Shown: in pieces, positions 27,498 to 35,909 of the stretch | How positions within the stretch are numbered: the stretch's first letter is position 1 | How the letters are laid out: each line of letters starts with the position of its first letter | Assembly: GCA_963677755.1 (NCBI GenBank) | Contig: OY782506.1 | Span: 62,001-126,000, forward strand | Direction of reading: 5' to 3' | DNA from: JAIOSF01 sp963677755 | GTDB lineage: Bacteria; Campylobacterota; Campylobacteria; Campylobacterales; Arcobacteraceae | Length of the DNA stretch: 64,000 nucleotides | Translations under genes and position numbers: made by a program | The notes under the pieces: generated by a model | The model's database searches: none | The model's input: the letters and a program-made list of their open reading frames with translations, nothing else | Told to the model about the DNA's origin: nothing

Positions 27498-27503
27498 TAT
27501 AAT
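27498..27503 (+). promoter_or_regulatory. Putative extended -10 box for era
   Basis: TATAAT preceded by TG one base earlier (ATTGTATAAT), 31 nt before the era start codon. The extended -10 form can compensate for a missing -35 box. Confidence 0.5.
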
Positions 27504-27534
27504 CAATTTAACTTAAAAAATAAAGGTATATAAT

Positions 27535-28422
27535 TTGATAGAAACAAAATGTGGATTTGTAGCCACTGTGGGAAGACCAAATGCTGGAAAAAGTTCACTT
27601 CTAAACTGGTTAGTTGGTGAAAAGATTACAATGGTTTCACATAAAGCCAATGCTACAAGAAAAAGATCCAATGTAATAGTGATGAATGATGATGATCAGA
27701 TAGTTTTTATAGATACACCAGGTATTCATGAAACAGAAAAACTTATCAATCAGTTTATGCTTGAAGAAGCTTTAAAAGCTATTGGGGATTGTGATTTGAT
27801 ACTCTATCTAGCACCGATTACTGATAAAATTAGTCATTATGAAGATTTCTTAGAAAAAAACAAAAAAAATACAAAACATATTTTACTTCTTACAAAAACA
27901 GATTTTGTTTCTCAAGAAGAGGTCTTTGAAAAGATGGAGGAGTATAAACAATTTGAAGATAAATATGAGTCGTTGATGACTGTATCTATAAAAAAAGGGA
28001 GAAAACAAAGAGACTTATTAGATGAAATTGTAAAACATCTTCCTGTTTCACCTCCACTTTTTGATACTGAAATTATGACTACATCACATTTAAGAGAGAT
28101 ATACAAAGAGTTTATAAGAGAATCAGTATTTGAGAATATTAGTGATGAGATACCTTATGAGACTGATGTTATTATTGAAAAAGTGGAAGAGAAGCCAAAA
28201 GTTGATGTAATAAAAGCTACTATAGTTGTAGAAAAATCAACCCAAAAAGGGATGATAATAGGAAAAGATGGATCTGCAATAAAGAGAATAGGGCTTAATG
28301 CTAGAAAAAAAATAGAAAAATTAACAGGAAAAAAAGTTTATCTTGAACTTTTTGTTTCTATTAAAAAAGGATGGACAAAAAATAAAGACTCTTTAAAAGA
28401 GTTGGGCTATAACTTCGACTAA
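27535..28422 (+). CDS. era: GTPase Era
   Basis: A 295-residue ribosome-assembly GTPase. G motifs: GRPNAGKSSLLN (G1), DTPGIHE (G3), LTKTDF (G4), followed by a C-terminal KH domain with KGMIIGKDGSAIKRIG that binds the 3' end of 16S rRNA. Start is TTG at 27535 behind AAAGGT. Downstream, the first pilus/secretion gene begins only 3 nt later, so era probably shares a transcript with the cts cluster. Confidence 0.96.
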   Translation: MIETKCGFVATVGRPNAGKSSLLNWLVGEKITMVSHKANATRKRSNVIVMNDDDQIVFIDTPGIHETEKLINQFMLEEALKAIGDCDLILYLAPITDKISHYEDFLEKNKKNTKHILLLTKTDFVSQEEVFEKMEEYKQFEDKYESLMTVSIKKGRKQRDLLDEIVKHLPVSPPLFDTEIMTTSHLREIYKEFIRESVFENISDEIPYETDVIIEKVEEKPKVDVIKATIVVEKSTQKGMIIGKDGSAIKRIGLNARKKIEKLTGKKVYLELFVSIKKGWTKNKDSLKELGYNFD

Positions 28423-28425
28423 GTT

Positions 28426-29334
28426 ATGGTTACTAAAACTTTTGAAATTCTTGAAATATCGGAAATTCAAAGTTTTAGTGTAAAAGTAACTGAACAAATT
28501 GATGATAAACATCTTTTAGAGTTTTTACGAACATCTATACTTCATCATCAAATAAATATAAATCAAAATACACAGTTTTATTATAAATTTATCTCATCTT
28601 CACTTTCTTATGAAATAATAGTTTTCCAAAGTGAAGATTCAAAAAATATACCAGAACCATTTATCTATAGAGAGTTATGTGATATTAATACAAAAGAGTT
28701 ATTTATCACTCAACAGTACTTTTGTTTGTTTGATGCTAAAGAACTTATATTATATAAAAAAATAGAAAATATTTTAAAAGAGGATATCCAAACCTATATT
28801 GAACAGCTTTATAAAATAAAAATTGATAAAGTAACTATGATAGATATAGATAAGTATAATAGTATAAAAAATGATTTTATAGTCAATTGTGGAAAGTATA
28901 ATTTTAATTTTTACCCAATGAAAAAAGACAATTCTTTTTATATATTTTTAATATTTTTTGTTGTAACTATAAGTATTTTTCTTTTTTATTTGTATGGTTC
29001 ACAAAATAAAGAGTGTGTAAATAATAATCAAGTTGAAAATATAGTTAGTTATGAAAAAGGATATAAAAAACTTCTAAAACTCTATAAAAAAGCGGATGAA
29101 AGTACAGTAAAAAAAGTTATAGAGATTTCTAATTATTTAAGCAGTCACAATATAGAAATAAAAAAATTACAGTACAAGAATAGAAAATTACATTTAAAAT
29201 TGGAAAATAGCAGTAGAAAAAATCTATTACAAGTGATCTCCAATAATTCAAATAATATAGAGATACAATCTATACACTTTGATACAGTTATTAAAAAATA
29301 TATTATGGGTATCGTAATTGATGTTAAAAAATAG
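28426..29334 (+). CDS. Single-pass inner-membrane protein of the cts/T2S-like cluster
   Basis: A 302-residue protein with no recognisable catalytic motif. A cytoplasmic N-terminal part of about 165 residues is followed by one membrane helix (about 168-188, FYIFLIFFVVTISIFLFYLY) and a periplasmic part with a charged helix. This is the layout of GspL/PilN-like assembly-platform proteins, and the gene stands directly upstream of a GspM-like gene, gspE and gspF. By position it may correspond to ctsX or ctsP of the Campylobacter transformation system; sequence identity cannot be judged here. Its 3' end overlaps the next gene by 14 nt. Confidence 0.65.
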   Translation: MVTKTFEILEISEIQSFSVKVTEQIDDKHLLEFLRTSILHHQININQNTQFYYKFISSSLSYEIIVFQSEDSKNIPEPFIYRELCDINTKELFITQQYFCLFDAKELILYKKIENILKEDIQTYIEQLYKIKIDKVTMIDIDKYNSIKNDFIVNCGKYNFNFYPMKKDNSFYIFLIFFVVTISIFLFYLYGSQNKECVNNNQVENIVSYEKGYKKLLKLYKKADESTVKKVIEISNYLSSHNIEIKKLQYKNRKLHLKLENSSRKNLLQVISNNSNNIEIQSIHFDTVIKKYIMGIVIDVKK

Positions 29335-30013
29335 TTTTGAAAAACTCTCTTTACGGGATAAAATTCTTTTATATATAATTGTAATTATAGGGTTTGGATT
29401 TTTATTTGTTATGGTGAAAGATTTTACACTTGTTGAAGATGAGAATAGAACATTACAGTACAATAAATATTTAACGATTAAAAGTTTATCAAATAAAATT
29501 ACAATCAAAAATAATAAAAGTATTTTAGAATATATAGAAAATGAGCTATCAAAAAGTGATATTTTTATAGACTCTATAAAAAGTACAAAACAAATTATAT
29601 CATTAACTATAAGTGGTGACTTTCAAGTAGTAATAACTGCTTTACAAGAGTTAGACTATCATCTTATCATGGAAGAATTTTTTTTAAACAAAAGTGAAGG
29701 AGATGATAATAGGGTACAAGTGAGAGTTGTGTTTTTGAATAATTATTTTTTAAATCAGAATAGAAAACTCAATGAGATCAAAAGCATAACTACAACTTTT
29801 GAAAACAATAGAACAAAAAAAATGCCAAAAGTTCAAATACAATCTATAGTAATAAATGCAATTATAGGAGATGAAGTTTTTATTGAGAGTGAATGGTATA
29901 AAAAAGAAGATAGTTATTTAGATTATAAGATTACAGAAATAGAAAAAGACTTTATAAAACTCTTGCACAGTAAAACAGCAAAGACAAAAATTATAAGGTT
30001 ACAAAATGACTAA
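29321..30013 (+). CDS. GspM/PilO-like membrane protein of the cts cluster
   Basis: About 230 residues with a membrane helix near the N-terminus (ILLYIIVIIGFGFLFVMV) and a periplasmic remainder, as in GspM/PilO proteins of type II secretion and type IV pilus platforms. I use the ATG at 29321 rather than the TTG one codon earlier. It overlaps the upstream gene by 14 nt and gspE by 8 nt, so these genes are translationally coupled. Function is inferred from neighbours and topology. Confidence 0.65.
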   Translation: MLKNSFEKLSLRDKILLYIIVIIGFGFLFVMVKDFTLVEDENRTLQYNKYLTIKSLSNKITIKNNKSILEYIENELSKSDIFIDSIKSTKQIISLTISGDFQVVITALQELDYHLIMEEFFLNKSEGDDNRVQVRVVFLNNYFLNQNRKLNEIKSITTTFENNRTKKMPKVQIQSIVINAIIGDEVFIESEWYKKEDSYLDYKITEIEKDFIKLLHSKTAKTKIIRLQND

Positions 30014-30929
30014 AAATAGTTTATTAAATTTTGATATAGAGTATGAGTTATTGGAAAAATTTGACAATAAGAAACTCTATGAATATAATATTATGCCACT
30101 TTATAAAGAACAGTTATTTATAATAGTAGCCACTTCAAAAGAAGAAAATCACATAGAAACATTGGTAGATATTTTTAATCAACCAATCAAACTGCTCAAA
30201 CTAGAACACAAAGAGTTACAGTTTGAATGGAAACATCTCGCTTTGAAAAAAAAGTTATATGATTTAGCAAAAAAAGCTATTAATCATAATACAAAAGAGA
30301 ATAATAACTCTTATATTTTAGAATTTATTGATGAGGTATTAAAGTTTAGTATAGACAACAATGTAAGTGATATTCATTTTGAGTGTTTTGAAAAAAGTAT
30401 TGTATTACGTTGTCGAATTGATGGGGTATTAAATCAATTTTTTAGATTTAAAATATCTTTGTATGGTGTGATTAGTTCTATTGTAAAATATTTAGGAAAT
30501 CTTGATTTAGCCCAAAAAAGGTTACCACTTAATTCAAGAGTCACTAGAGTTATTGATGGTATCAATTATGATATTAGAATATCAACTATGCCTACAATTC
30601 ATGGTGAGTCTATAGTGTTGCGAATACTTGACAATGGTAATATATCAAAAAACTTATACGATATTGGATTTGAGACTCAAACTTTACAAGCTATTGAAAA
30701 TATATTAACACTTCATCAGGGGCTGGTTCTTGTAACTGGACCTACAGGAAGTGGTAAAACAACAACTTTATATTCAATGATAAATAAAGTTAATACCAAA
30801 GATAAAAAGATTATAACAATAGAAGATCCAGTTGAATACAAATTAGATGGAGTGATACAAGTTAATTTAAATCCAGATATTGATTTAGATTATTCAACAG
30901 TATTAAAAAATATTTTGCGTCAAGACCCT
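30006..30929 (+). pseudogene. gspE/ctsE secretion ATPase, 5' part (interrupted)
   Basis: The first 308 codons of a GspE/PilB-type assembly ATPase. The N-terminal ATPase subdomain is followed by Walker A GPTGSGKTTTLY (Lys251) and the Asp box ITIEDPVEYKLDG. The reading frame stops matching the family right after LRQDP, where Walker B should start; the frame then runs 17 foreign codons to a stop at 30983. The 3' part resumes at 49189. Joining 30929 to 49189 restores LRQDP-NILMIGEIRD with family spacing and a 466-residue protein. The truncated product keeps Walker A but lacks Walker B, so it cannot hydrolyse ATP normally. Confidence 0.93.
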
Positions 30930-30936
30930 GTTAATG

Positions 30937-30949
30937 TACCTGTGAGTTT
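30937..30949 (+). repeat. Left terminal inverted repeat
   Basis: TACCTGTGAGTTT; it matches the reverse complement of the right end (TACCCGTAAGTTT) at 11 of 13 positions. Likely recombinase core-binding site. Confidence 0.7.
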
Positions 30950-30955
30950 TAAGTT

Positions 30956-31013
30956 TATGGACAGCTTGAAACTTGATATTTAAAGGGTTTACAAGAAGTC
31001 AAATTTGTCCATA
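30956..31013. repeat. Inverted octamer pair near left end
   Basis: TATGGACA at 30956-30963 and its reverse complement TGTCCATA at 31006-31013; a third copy (TGTCCATA) is at 49137-49144 near the right end. Candidate accessory arm sites for the recombinases. Confidence 0.55.
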
Positions 31014-31030
31014 TAATTAGAAAATAGAAT

Positions 31031-31065
31031 CTAAATAAGTATAGAATGTGTCTATACTTATTTAG
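31031..31065. repeat. Perfect 15-bp inverted repeat
   Basis: CTAAATAAGTATAGA and TCTATACTTATTTAG around a 5-nt loop, between the left end of the element and the metallopeptidase gene. No T-run follows, so an operator or an mRNA hairpin is as likely as a terminator. Confidence 0.6.
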
Positions 31066-31177
31066 GCTTTAAAAGTGTACACAAATAGCTTAAGAGTATT
31101 GTTAGCATTTTGCTTTTCAATGCTATGGAATGAATCCCTAAAACAAGACATAATTTAATTTGAGAAGTAGGTACAAA

Positions 31178-32266
31178 ATGACAAATATAGAGATTAATGA
31201 TCTTTCAACAGAAGTAATAACATCAATAGCAGAAGATTTACGTGTTGCTTACTATAATAAAGTAGGTGGAATGCTTACAATAGAATGGGGAGTGGAGAAA
31301 AAAATTAATGCTTATGCTATCTCAAATTCCAATCCTGAAAGCTCTCCAAATCATAAAATTATAATTAATTATGAATTGCTTTGCGCAATATATAGAGATA
31401 TAGAGAAATATTGTTACTATATTGAAAATAATGTAGACAGTGAATTATTTAAAAATCTTTGCAAAGAAGAGATGCAGCCAAAAGATTTATTAACTAATTA
31501 TTTTTCAAAGGAAGCTTACCATAGGAATATTTTTTTAGCATCAATTACATGGGTTTTTTTTCATGAATTAGGTCATTTAAAGCAAGAACATGGATATGTT
31601 AGAAGTATGTTCAATGAGTCAGGGGTAACTCTTATTAGTGAGTGCAGTACTAATAATGAAGAAATATTAGCAGGAAAAGCATCAGCAATATCACATATTA
31701 CAGAGATAGCTGCAGATTTTGAAGCTATCGGCTTATGTAATTTAGAATTGATTAAACACTTTAAAGGGAAAGATTTGTTACCTGGAATATTTCTTTTTAC
31801 AAGCGGAGTGTCACTTGCTATCTATGCGTTTTATAATAAAAAAATACTAATGGAATCAAATGTTCCTCTAGGAACTCATCCAAGCCCTCTAGTTAGGTTA
31901 GAAATAATGCTTCCTCAAATATGGGAGTTTTTTAGTTTGCCTAAATTGGAAGAGGTGTTGCCGGCAAAACTTTCAAGAGAAGAGTTGGTATATACTTGTC
32001 ATGCTGCTGCATCATCAGTAGGTATTTTCTGGATGAAGAAAAATGAGTTACCATTGGATAGTATTTCTCTTAGTAATTTAGTACAAGGAATGTATCAACG
32101 ACCTAAATTAATTACATATATGAAGATATTAATAGAAACTTGGGACGATATAATACTCATTATTAATTCGATTAGAAGCAAGAGAGAAATCATCACAAAT
32201 GATTTTGGATTACTTTATTTTACTGATGAATCCAGATCACTTTATGATGCAAACATGAACAAGTAG
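31178..32266 (+). CDS. Zincin metallopeptidase, M48-like or Lit-like
   Basis: A 362-residue protein from the ATG at 31178 (an in-frame TTG at 31160 is possible). The zinc-binding motif HELGH has His129, Glu130 and His133, and a likely third ligand Glu176 lies in ITEIAADFEAIG, a pattern shared by M48 peptidases. GTHPSPLVRLEIML also recalls the M48 tail motif. One moderately hydrophobic stretch (LPGIFLFTSGVSLAIYAFY) may be a membrane or core helix. Phage-exclusion peptidases such as Lit (U49) carry a related HExxH layout, and the mobile-island setting fits that kind of role, but the family is not settled. First gene inside the left end of the element, transcribed away from it. Confidence 0.72.
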   Translation: MTNIEINDLSTEVITSIAEDLRVAYYNKVGGMLTIEWGVEKKINAYAISNSNPESSPNHKIIINYELLCAIYRDIEKYCYYIENNVDSELFKNLCKEEMQPKDLLTNYFSKEAYHRNIFLASITWVFFHELGHLKQEHGYVRSMFNESGVTLISECSTNNEEILAGKASAISHITEIAADFEAIGLCNLELIKHFKGKDLLPGIFLFTSGVSLAIYAFYNKKILMESNVPLGTHPSPLVRLEIMLPQIWEFFSLPKLEEVLPAKLSREELVYTCHAAASSVGIFWMKKNELPLDSISLSNLVQGMYQRPKLITYMKILIETWDDIILIINSIRSKREIITNDFGLLYFTDESRSLYDANMNK

Positions 32267-32304
32267 AGATAGATGAAAGAAACAAAGAAAATAGGATATA
32301 AATT

Positions 32305-34347
32305 TTACAGGTAAAAAGAAGGTTCAAATTTTTCGTCATTAAAGATTGTTTCAAATTTATATTTTAATGCATTCTTTAGAAAATAATTTGCTTCATCTTT
32401 GGAATACTCACTGGAATATCTTCTTGATTTACTATTAATTTTCCATGAATGAGTGTCTTTTTCTTTAATAGCTTTTATTTCTCCACCTATTCTTGCTGGC
32501 ATACCATTTGTTAATGTAGGATGTCCTGTTTTAAATTTTTCATTTTCAATACCAATACATAAAAATCCATCTTGATCTATTACCCATATGTATTGTGATT
32601 CTTTATCTAATGTAGGATCTAATGAAAAGGGTAAAGTACAAGTAAAATTCTCTCGAAAAATTTTACTATTTTTAATTATATCATCATTGCCAATTTCCTC
32701 ATCCCTGATAAGTTCTGGAAGTTTAAGATAACCAAATGTTTCATCTAAACTTTCTTCATTACTCTTTTCTTTATTAAAGTAATTGATAATTCCATTAATA
32801 TAGTTATCATCTTTATCATCAAATATATCTACATGATTAATACTACTCTCTGTTTTTTCTTTTGAGTATTTACTAATGAGTTTATATATCGCATTGGCAT
32901 GCTGGTGATGTTCTAAATAGTCAATAAATACATTACCATTTTCTATATCTGTAGCATCAAATAAGCATTGAAACAATTCCGTATCTTCTACAATTGCTAC
33001 TGTACTCCATAAATATTTTGGTAGTGATTTTGTAAGGTGGTAATCTTTATTTTTTAAGTTTTTAGTTAATAATTCATTTTTTAAATCTGCATTTTCTTTA
33101 ATGGATATATCCCATTGTATATTACTAATTAATCTTTTAAAATTTTCTTGTTCTTTTTTATCAATATCAGATAAAGAGTCAATGAAATCTATTAGGTTTT
33201 TACACAATGTAAAACATGTATTTTTAATTGGAATATATGGAATTCTAATTTTATGATAAAGACCTAGAATTAGAGTATCAACTGTATAGATTTCATCTTC
33301 ATTTATTATACTACCTTCAATTGCACTATCATCTAATTGTACTTTAAATTGACTATTGTCATTTATCATACGTATGAATGGACCATATCTATCGTCATGA
33401 ACATAAATTTTTTCTAGACCATGAGCAATTAAGTTTGTGCATTTATTTCTATCTATAGAATAACCTAAAATAGTTACAGCATGTAATCCCTTATTTTCAG
33501 AGTTTTCATCAGACACAGAAACTCCTAAAATTAGAGGTATATTACTTGATGTATAAGCATAAATGATTTCTTCTAAAAGCTTATCTTCACTTTGTTGAAA
33601 TTCAAAATATTCTGGTACTAGATTGTTATTTCTGATACTACGACAAATCATTTCTGTTGATAATCCATTATTGGGGAATTCTCTTAAATATCCATTCACC
33701 TCAGGATAGGAACTTTTAGTTATTTCACTTGATGAAGGTAGTGAAACTTGTGATAGATTAAGGTGCGCATGATAAAAAGACCACAAGGAAGTTGTTGCAC
33801 AAGCAGATAATACTTTGTCCTGTTCTTGAAAAGCTATAGATTTAAGTACTAGTGAAATACCAAATAATGATACTTTGTATTTTTTAAGTAAATAATATTT
33901 TTTTAAACGATTATTTTCTTCTTCATAGAAAGGTTTTAGACATACTTTTCCCAGGAAAGTTTTAGGAATAGGTCTAATTACAATAAAACCTAAATAATTT
34001 TCACTAGTAAAAATAGTATCTTGTGAACTTAAAGCAGATAAAAATTCTTCTTTTAGATTTTTTTCGTCATTGTACTTAAAAAAATGAATTCTTGAGGCTG
34101 TTTTTCTATATGTAGTAAAACAGTTAACATAGTAACTAGTAAAATCATCAATATAGTTCTTATCTATATATTCATGCTCATAAATAAAGCATAATTTGTG
34201 TTCTTGAGATAAATGACTCATATACTTATCAATATAAATAATCTGTTTTTTTTGTTTTACATAACTGAAATTAGTATTTGTCTGATATGCAAGGTATGCA
34301 CAAAAATTATTTAATGTATAATCGAAGATACCATAAGGGGTGTTCAC
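32305..34347 (-). CDS. Large protein with putative papain/C39-like cysteine peptidase core
   Basis: A 680-residue protein I do not recognise as a named family. A peptidase-like core is visible: QEQDKVLSACATTSLWSFYH with Cys183 and upstream Gln residues, GLHAVTILGYSI with His289, and YVHDDRYGPF with Asp318/Asp319. The Gln-Cys-His-Asp order and the HAV-LGY text resemble C39/papain-fold peptidases. About 180 residues precede and 350 follow the core; the second half is acidic with no clear motif, and there is no signal peptide or membrane helix, so it acts in the cytoplasm. A 60-aa gene starts just upstream on the same strand and is probably co-expressed. Proteolytic activity is inferred only from motif order. 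Confidence 0.6.
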   Translation of the reverse strand: MNTPYGIFDYTLNNFCAYLAYQTNTNFSYVKQKKQIIYIDKYMSHLSQEHKLCFIYEHEYIDKNYIDDFTSYYVNCFTTYRKTASRIHFFKYNDEKNLKEEFLSALSSQDTIFTSENYLGFIVIRPIPKTFLGKVCLKPFYEEENNRLKKYYLLKKYKVSLFGISLVLKSIAFQEQDKVLSACATTSLWSFYHAHLNLSQVSLPSSSEITKSSYPEVNGYLREFPNNGLSTEMICRSIRNNNLVPEYFEFQQSEDKLLEEIIYAYTSSNIPLILGVSVSDENSENKGLHAVTILGYSIDRNKCTNLIAHGLEKIYVHDDRYGPFIRMINDNSQFKVQLDDSAIEGSIINEDEIYTVDTLILGLYHKIRIPYIPIKNTCFTLCKNLIDFIDSLSDIDKKEQENFKRLISNIQWDISIKENADLKNELLTKNLKNKDYHLTKSLPKYLWSTVAIVEDTELFQCLFDATDIENGNVFIDYLEHHQHANAIYKLISKYSKEKTESSINHVDIFDDKDDNYINGIINYFNKEKSNEESLDETFGYLKLPELIRDEEIGNDDIIKNSKIFRENFTCTLPFSLDPTLDKESQYIWVIDQDGFLCIGIENEKFKTGHPTLTNGMPARIGGEIKAIKEKDTHSWKINSKSRRYSSEYSKDEANYFLKNALKYKFETIFNDEKFEPSFYL

Positions 34348-34359
34348 TAGTTTCCTTAT

Positions 34360-34542
34360 TTATAATGAAAAAGTTTGATGGAATTTTTGAGTAGTCATTT
34401 TCATAGATTTCTTCTCTTCTTTACTTTTTGTTGATAGAGTTGAAATATTAGTTCTCTCTTTTCCCCAAAAGTCTTTTTTTACAGTTTTTTTATCTAGATT
34501 AGTAGTTATACTTTTAAAGTCCCCGTAAGATTCCAATGACAT
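34360..34542 (-). CDS. 60-aa basic protein upstream of the cysteine-peptidase-like gene
   Basis: A small Lys/Ser/Thr-rich protein (MSLESYGDFKSITTNL...) with an AAAGGA ribosome site properly spaced from the ATG at 34542. It ends 12 nt before the 680-aa gene and so probably shares its transcript. It has no recognisable domain. It might be a substrate, sensor or inhibitor of the neighbouring peptidase-like protein; this is speculation from gene order. Confidence 0.55.
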   Translation of the reverse strand: MSLESYGDFKSITTNLDKKTVKKDFWGKERTNISTLSTKSKEEKKSMKMTTQKFHQTFSL

Positions 34543-34793
34543 GACATTCCTTTTTTTAGTAAATATAATTGTAAAACTATATTAATGCTTGTTACATTTT
34601 TCTAATTTTAGCAAAATTTAATTAATAAGTCTATTTATTTGAATAAAACTGTTTATTGTATAATTTTCAGTGTGTATTAATAGAGTGAATATTTAGCCAT
34701 AAGTAAACTATAATTGCTATATTATCAAATATTTTTAAGCTAGTGTAAACTAATATAAGTATATAATTCAATAAAATAATATAAAGGTATACC

Positions 34794-35909
34794 ATGGATT
34801 ATTTATCCGAAATAACCAAAATAATAAATTATGGAATAAATAATAATCAAAGCAAATTAGTATCTCAAATCAAATTGTTAATTAATAATTTACGTAATGA
34901 CGGAGATAATTATTCTGCTAAGTCAATAGAACAATCATTTCAAGTTACCAAAAAATCTTATCAGGCACAAAGTAAAAAAAATACTTTTGAAAGACCTATT
35001 CCTGTAGAAAAGGATAGTAGATTCCCTTTAGCTGATAAGAGTTTTTATGAGAAAGATGAAATTTGGATTGAATTACCTTTAGGTACACAAGAGATGGTAT
35101 CTCGATTTATTAGGTATTATAATAATAAGGAAAAACTTTTATCTAATAATATACCTGTAAATTCATCAATTTTATTATTTGGACCACCAGGAACTGGAAA
35201 AACAAAAACTGCTACATATATTGCCTCGATGTTACAGTTACCTTTAATTACAGCTAGAACTGATGCTTTAATCTCCTCATATCTAGGGTCAACGTCAAAG
35301 AATATTCGAAGTTTAATGGATTATGCACAAGAAACTCCTTGTGTACTTTTTTTGGATGAATTTGATGCTCTTGCAAAAATTAGAGATGATTCTAATGAAA
35401 TTGGTGAATTAAAAAGAGTGGTGGTTACATTATTACAAAATATTGATTCTTTAAAAGATGTAATTTTGATAGCTGCTACAAATCATGAGCAATTACTTGA
35501 TAAGGCAGTTTGGAGACGATTTAATTATAAAATTGAAATTTCATTACCTGATGAAATTTCTAGAAAAAATATTGTGAAGCATATATTAAGGGAAGAAATT
35601 GATAAAAAAGTTATCGATATATTTGCCTTGTTATCAGAAGGGATGAGCTGTGCTGATATTGAATCAATTTGCTACGAGTATTTAAAAGAGAAAACTATTA
35701 ATGATGATATTTTTATTTCAAAACTTCTTCAATTATTATTGTATGAAAATAGCCCTAGCTTAAACAATATTCAATTAAATAAGAAGGAAATGATTTTATT
35801 AATCAAATCAAAGTATAATCTAAGTTATGACAAAATATCTGTGATATTAGATGTTTCAAAAGCATATGTAGCAAAAATTGTACAAGGTTCACGTAATGAA
35901 AAAAAATAG
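34794..35909 (+). CDS. ietA: AAA+ ATPase, IetA-like
   Basis: A 371-residue ATPase: an N-terminal helical part (1-95), then an AAA+ core with Walker A GPPGTGKTKT (Lys136), Walker B VLFLDEFDAL (Asp188, Glu189), sensor 1 LIAATNHEQL and arginine finger region WRRF. The C-terminal about 40 residues (YNLSYDKISVILDVSKAYVAK) look like a helix-turn-helix. It overlaps the next gene, a subtilase, by 14 nt. An AAA ATPase coupled to a subtilisin-like protease is the IetAS arrangement, first described as a plasmid-stability/exclusion pair in Agrobacterium and later listed as an anti-phage system. The ATPase is thought to control the protease. Confidence 0.78.
   Translation: MDYLSEITKIINYGINNNQSKLVSQIKLLINNLRNDGDNYSAKSIEQSFQVTKKSYQAQSKKNTFERPIPVEKDSRFPLADKSFYEKDEIWIELPLGTQEMVSRFIRYYNNKEKLLSNNIPVNSSILLFGPPGTGKTKTATYIASMLQLPLITARTDALISSYLGSTSKNIRSLMDYAQETPCVLFLDEFDALAKIRDDSNEIGELKRVVVTLLQNIDSLKDVILIAATNHEQLLDKAVWRRFNYKIEISLPDEISRKNIVKHILREEIDKKVIDIFALLSEGMSCADIESICYEYLKEKTINDDIFISKLLQLLLYENSPSLNNIQLNKKEMILLIKSKYNLSYDKISVILDVSKAYVAKIVQGSRNEKK

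Noticed and set aside
30921..30936. GTTAAT/GGTAAT at the two junctions as a 6-bp target duplication
   Set aside because: Keeping GTTAAT in the restored gene gives one residue too many between DP and GEIRD compared with GspE/PilB proteins, so I treat the left copy as element-carried.
34543..34793. Repeated GTAAACTA segments as a small CRISPR-like or iteron array
   Set aside because: Only two short imperfect copies are present in an AT-rich intergenic region; too little for iterons.
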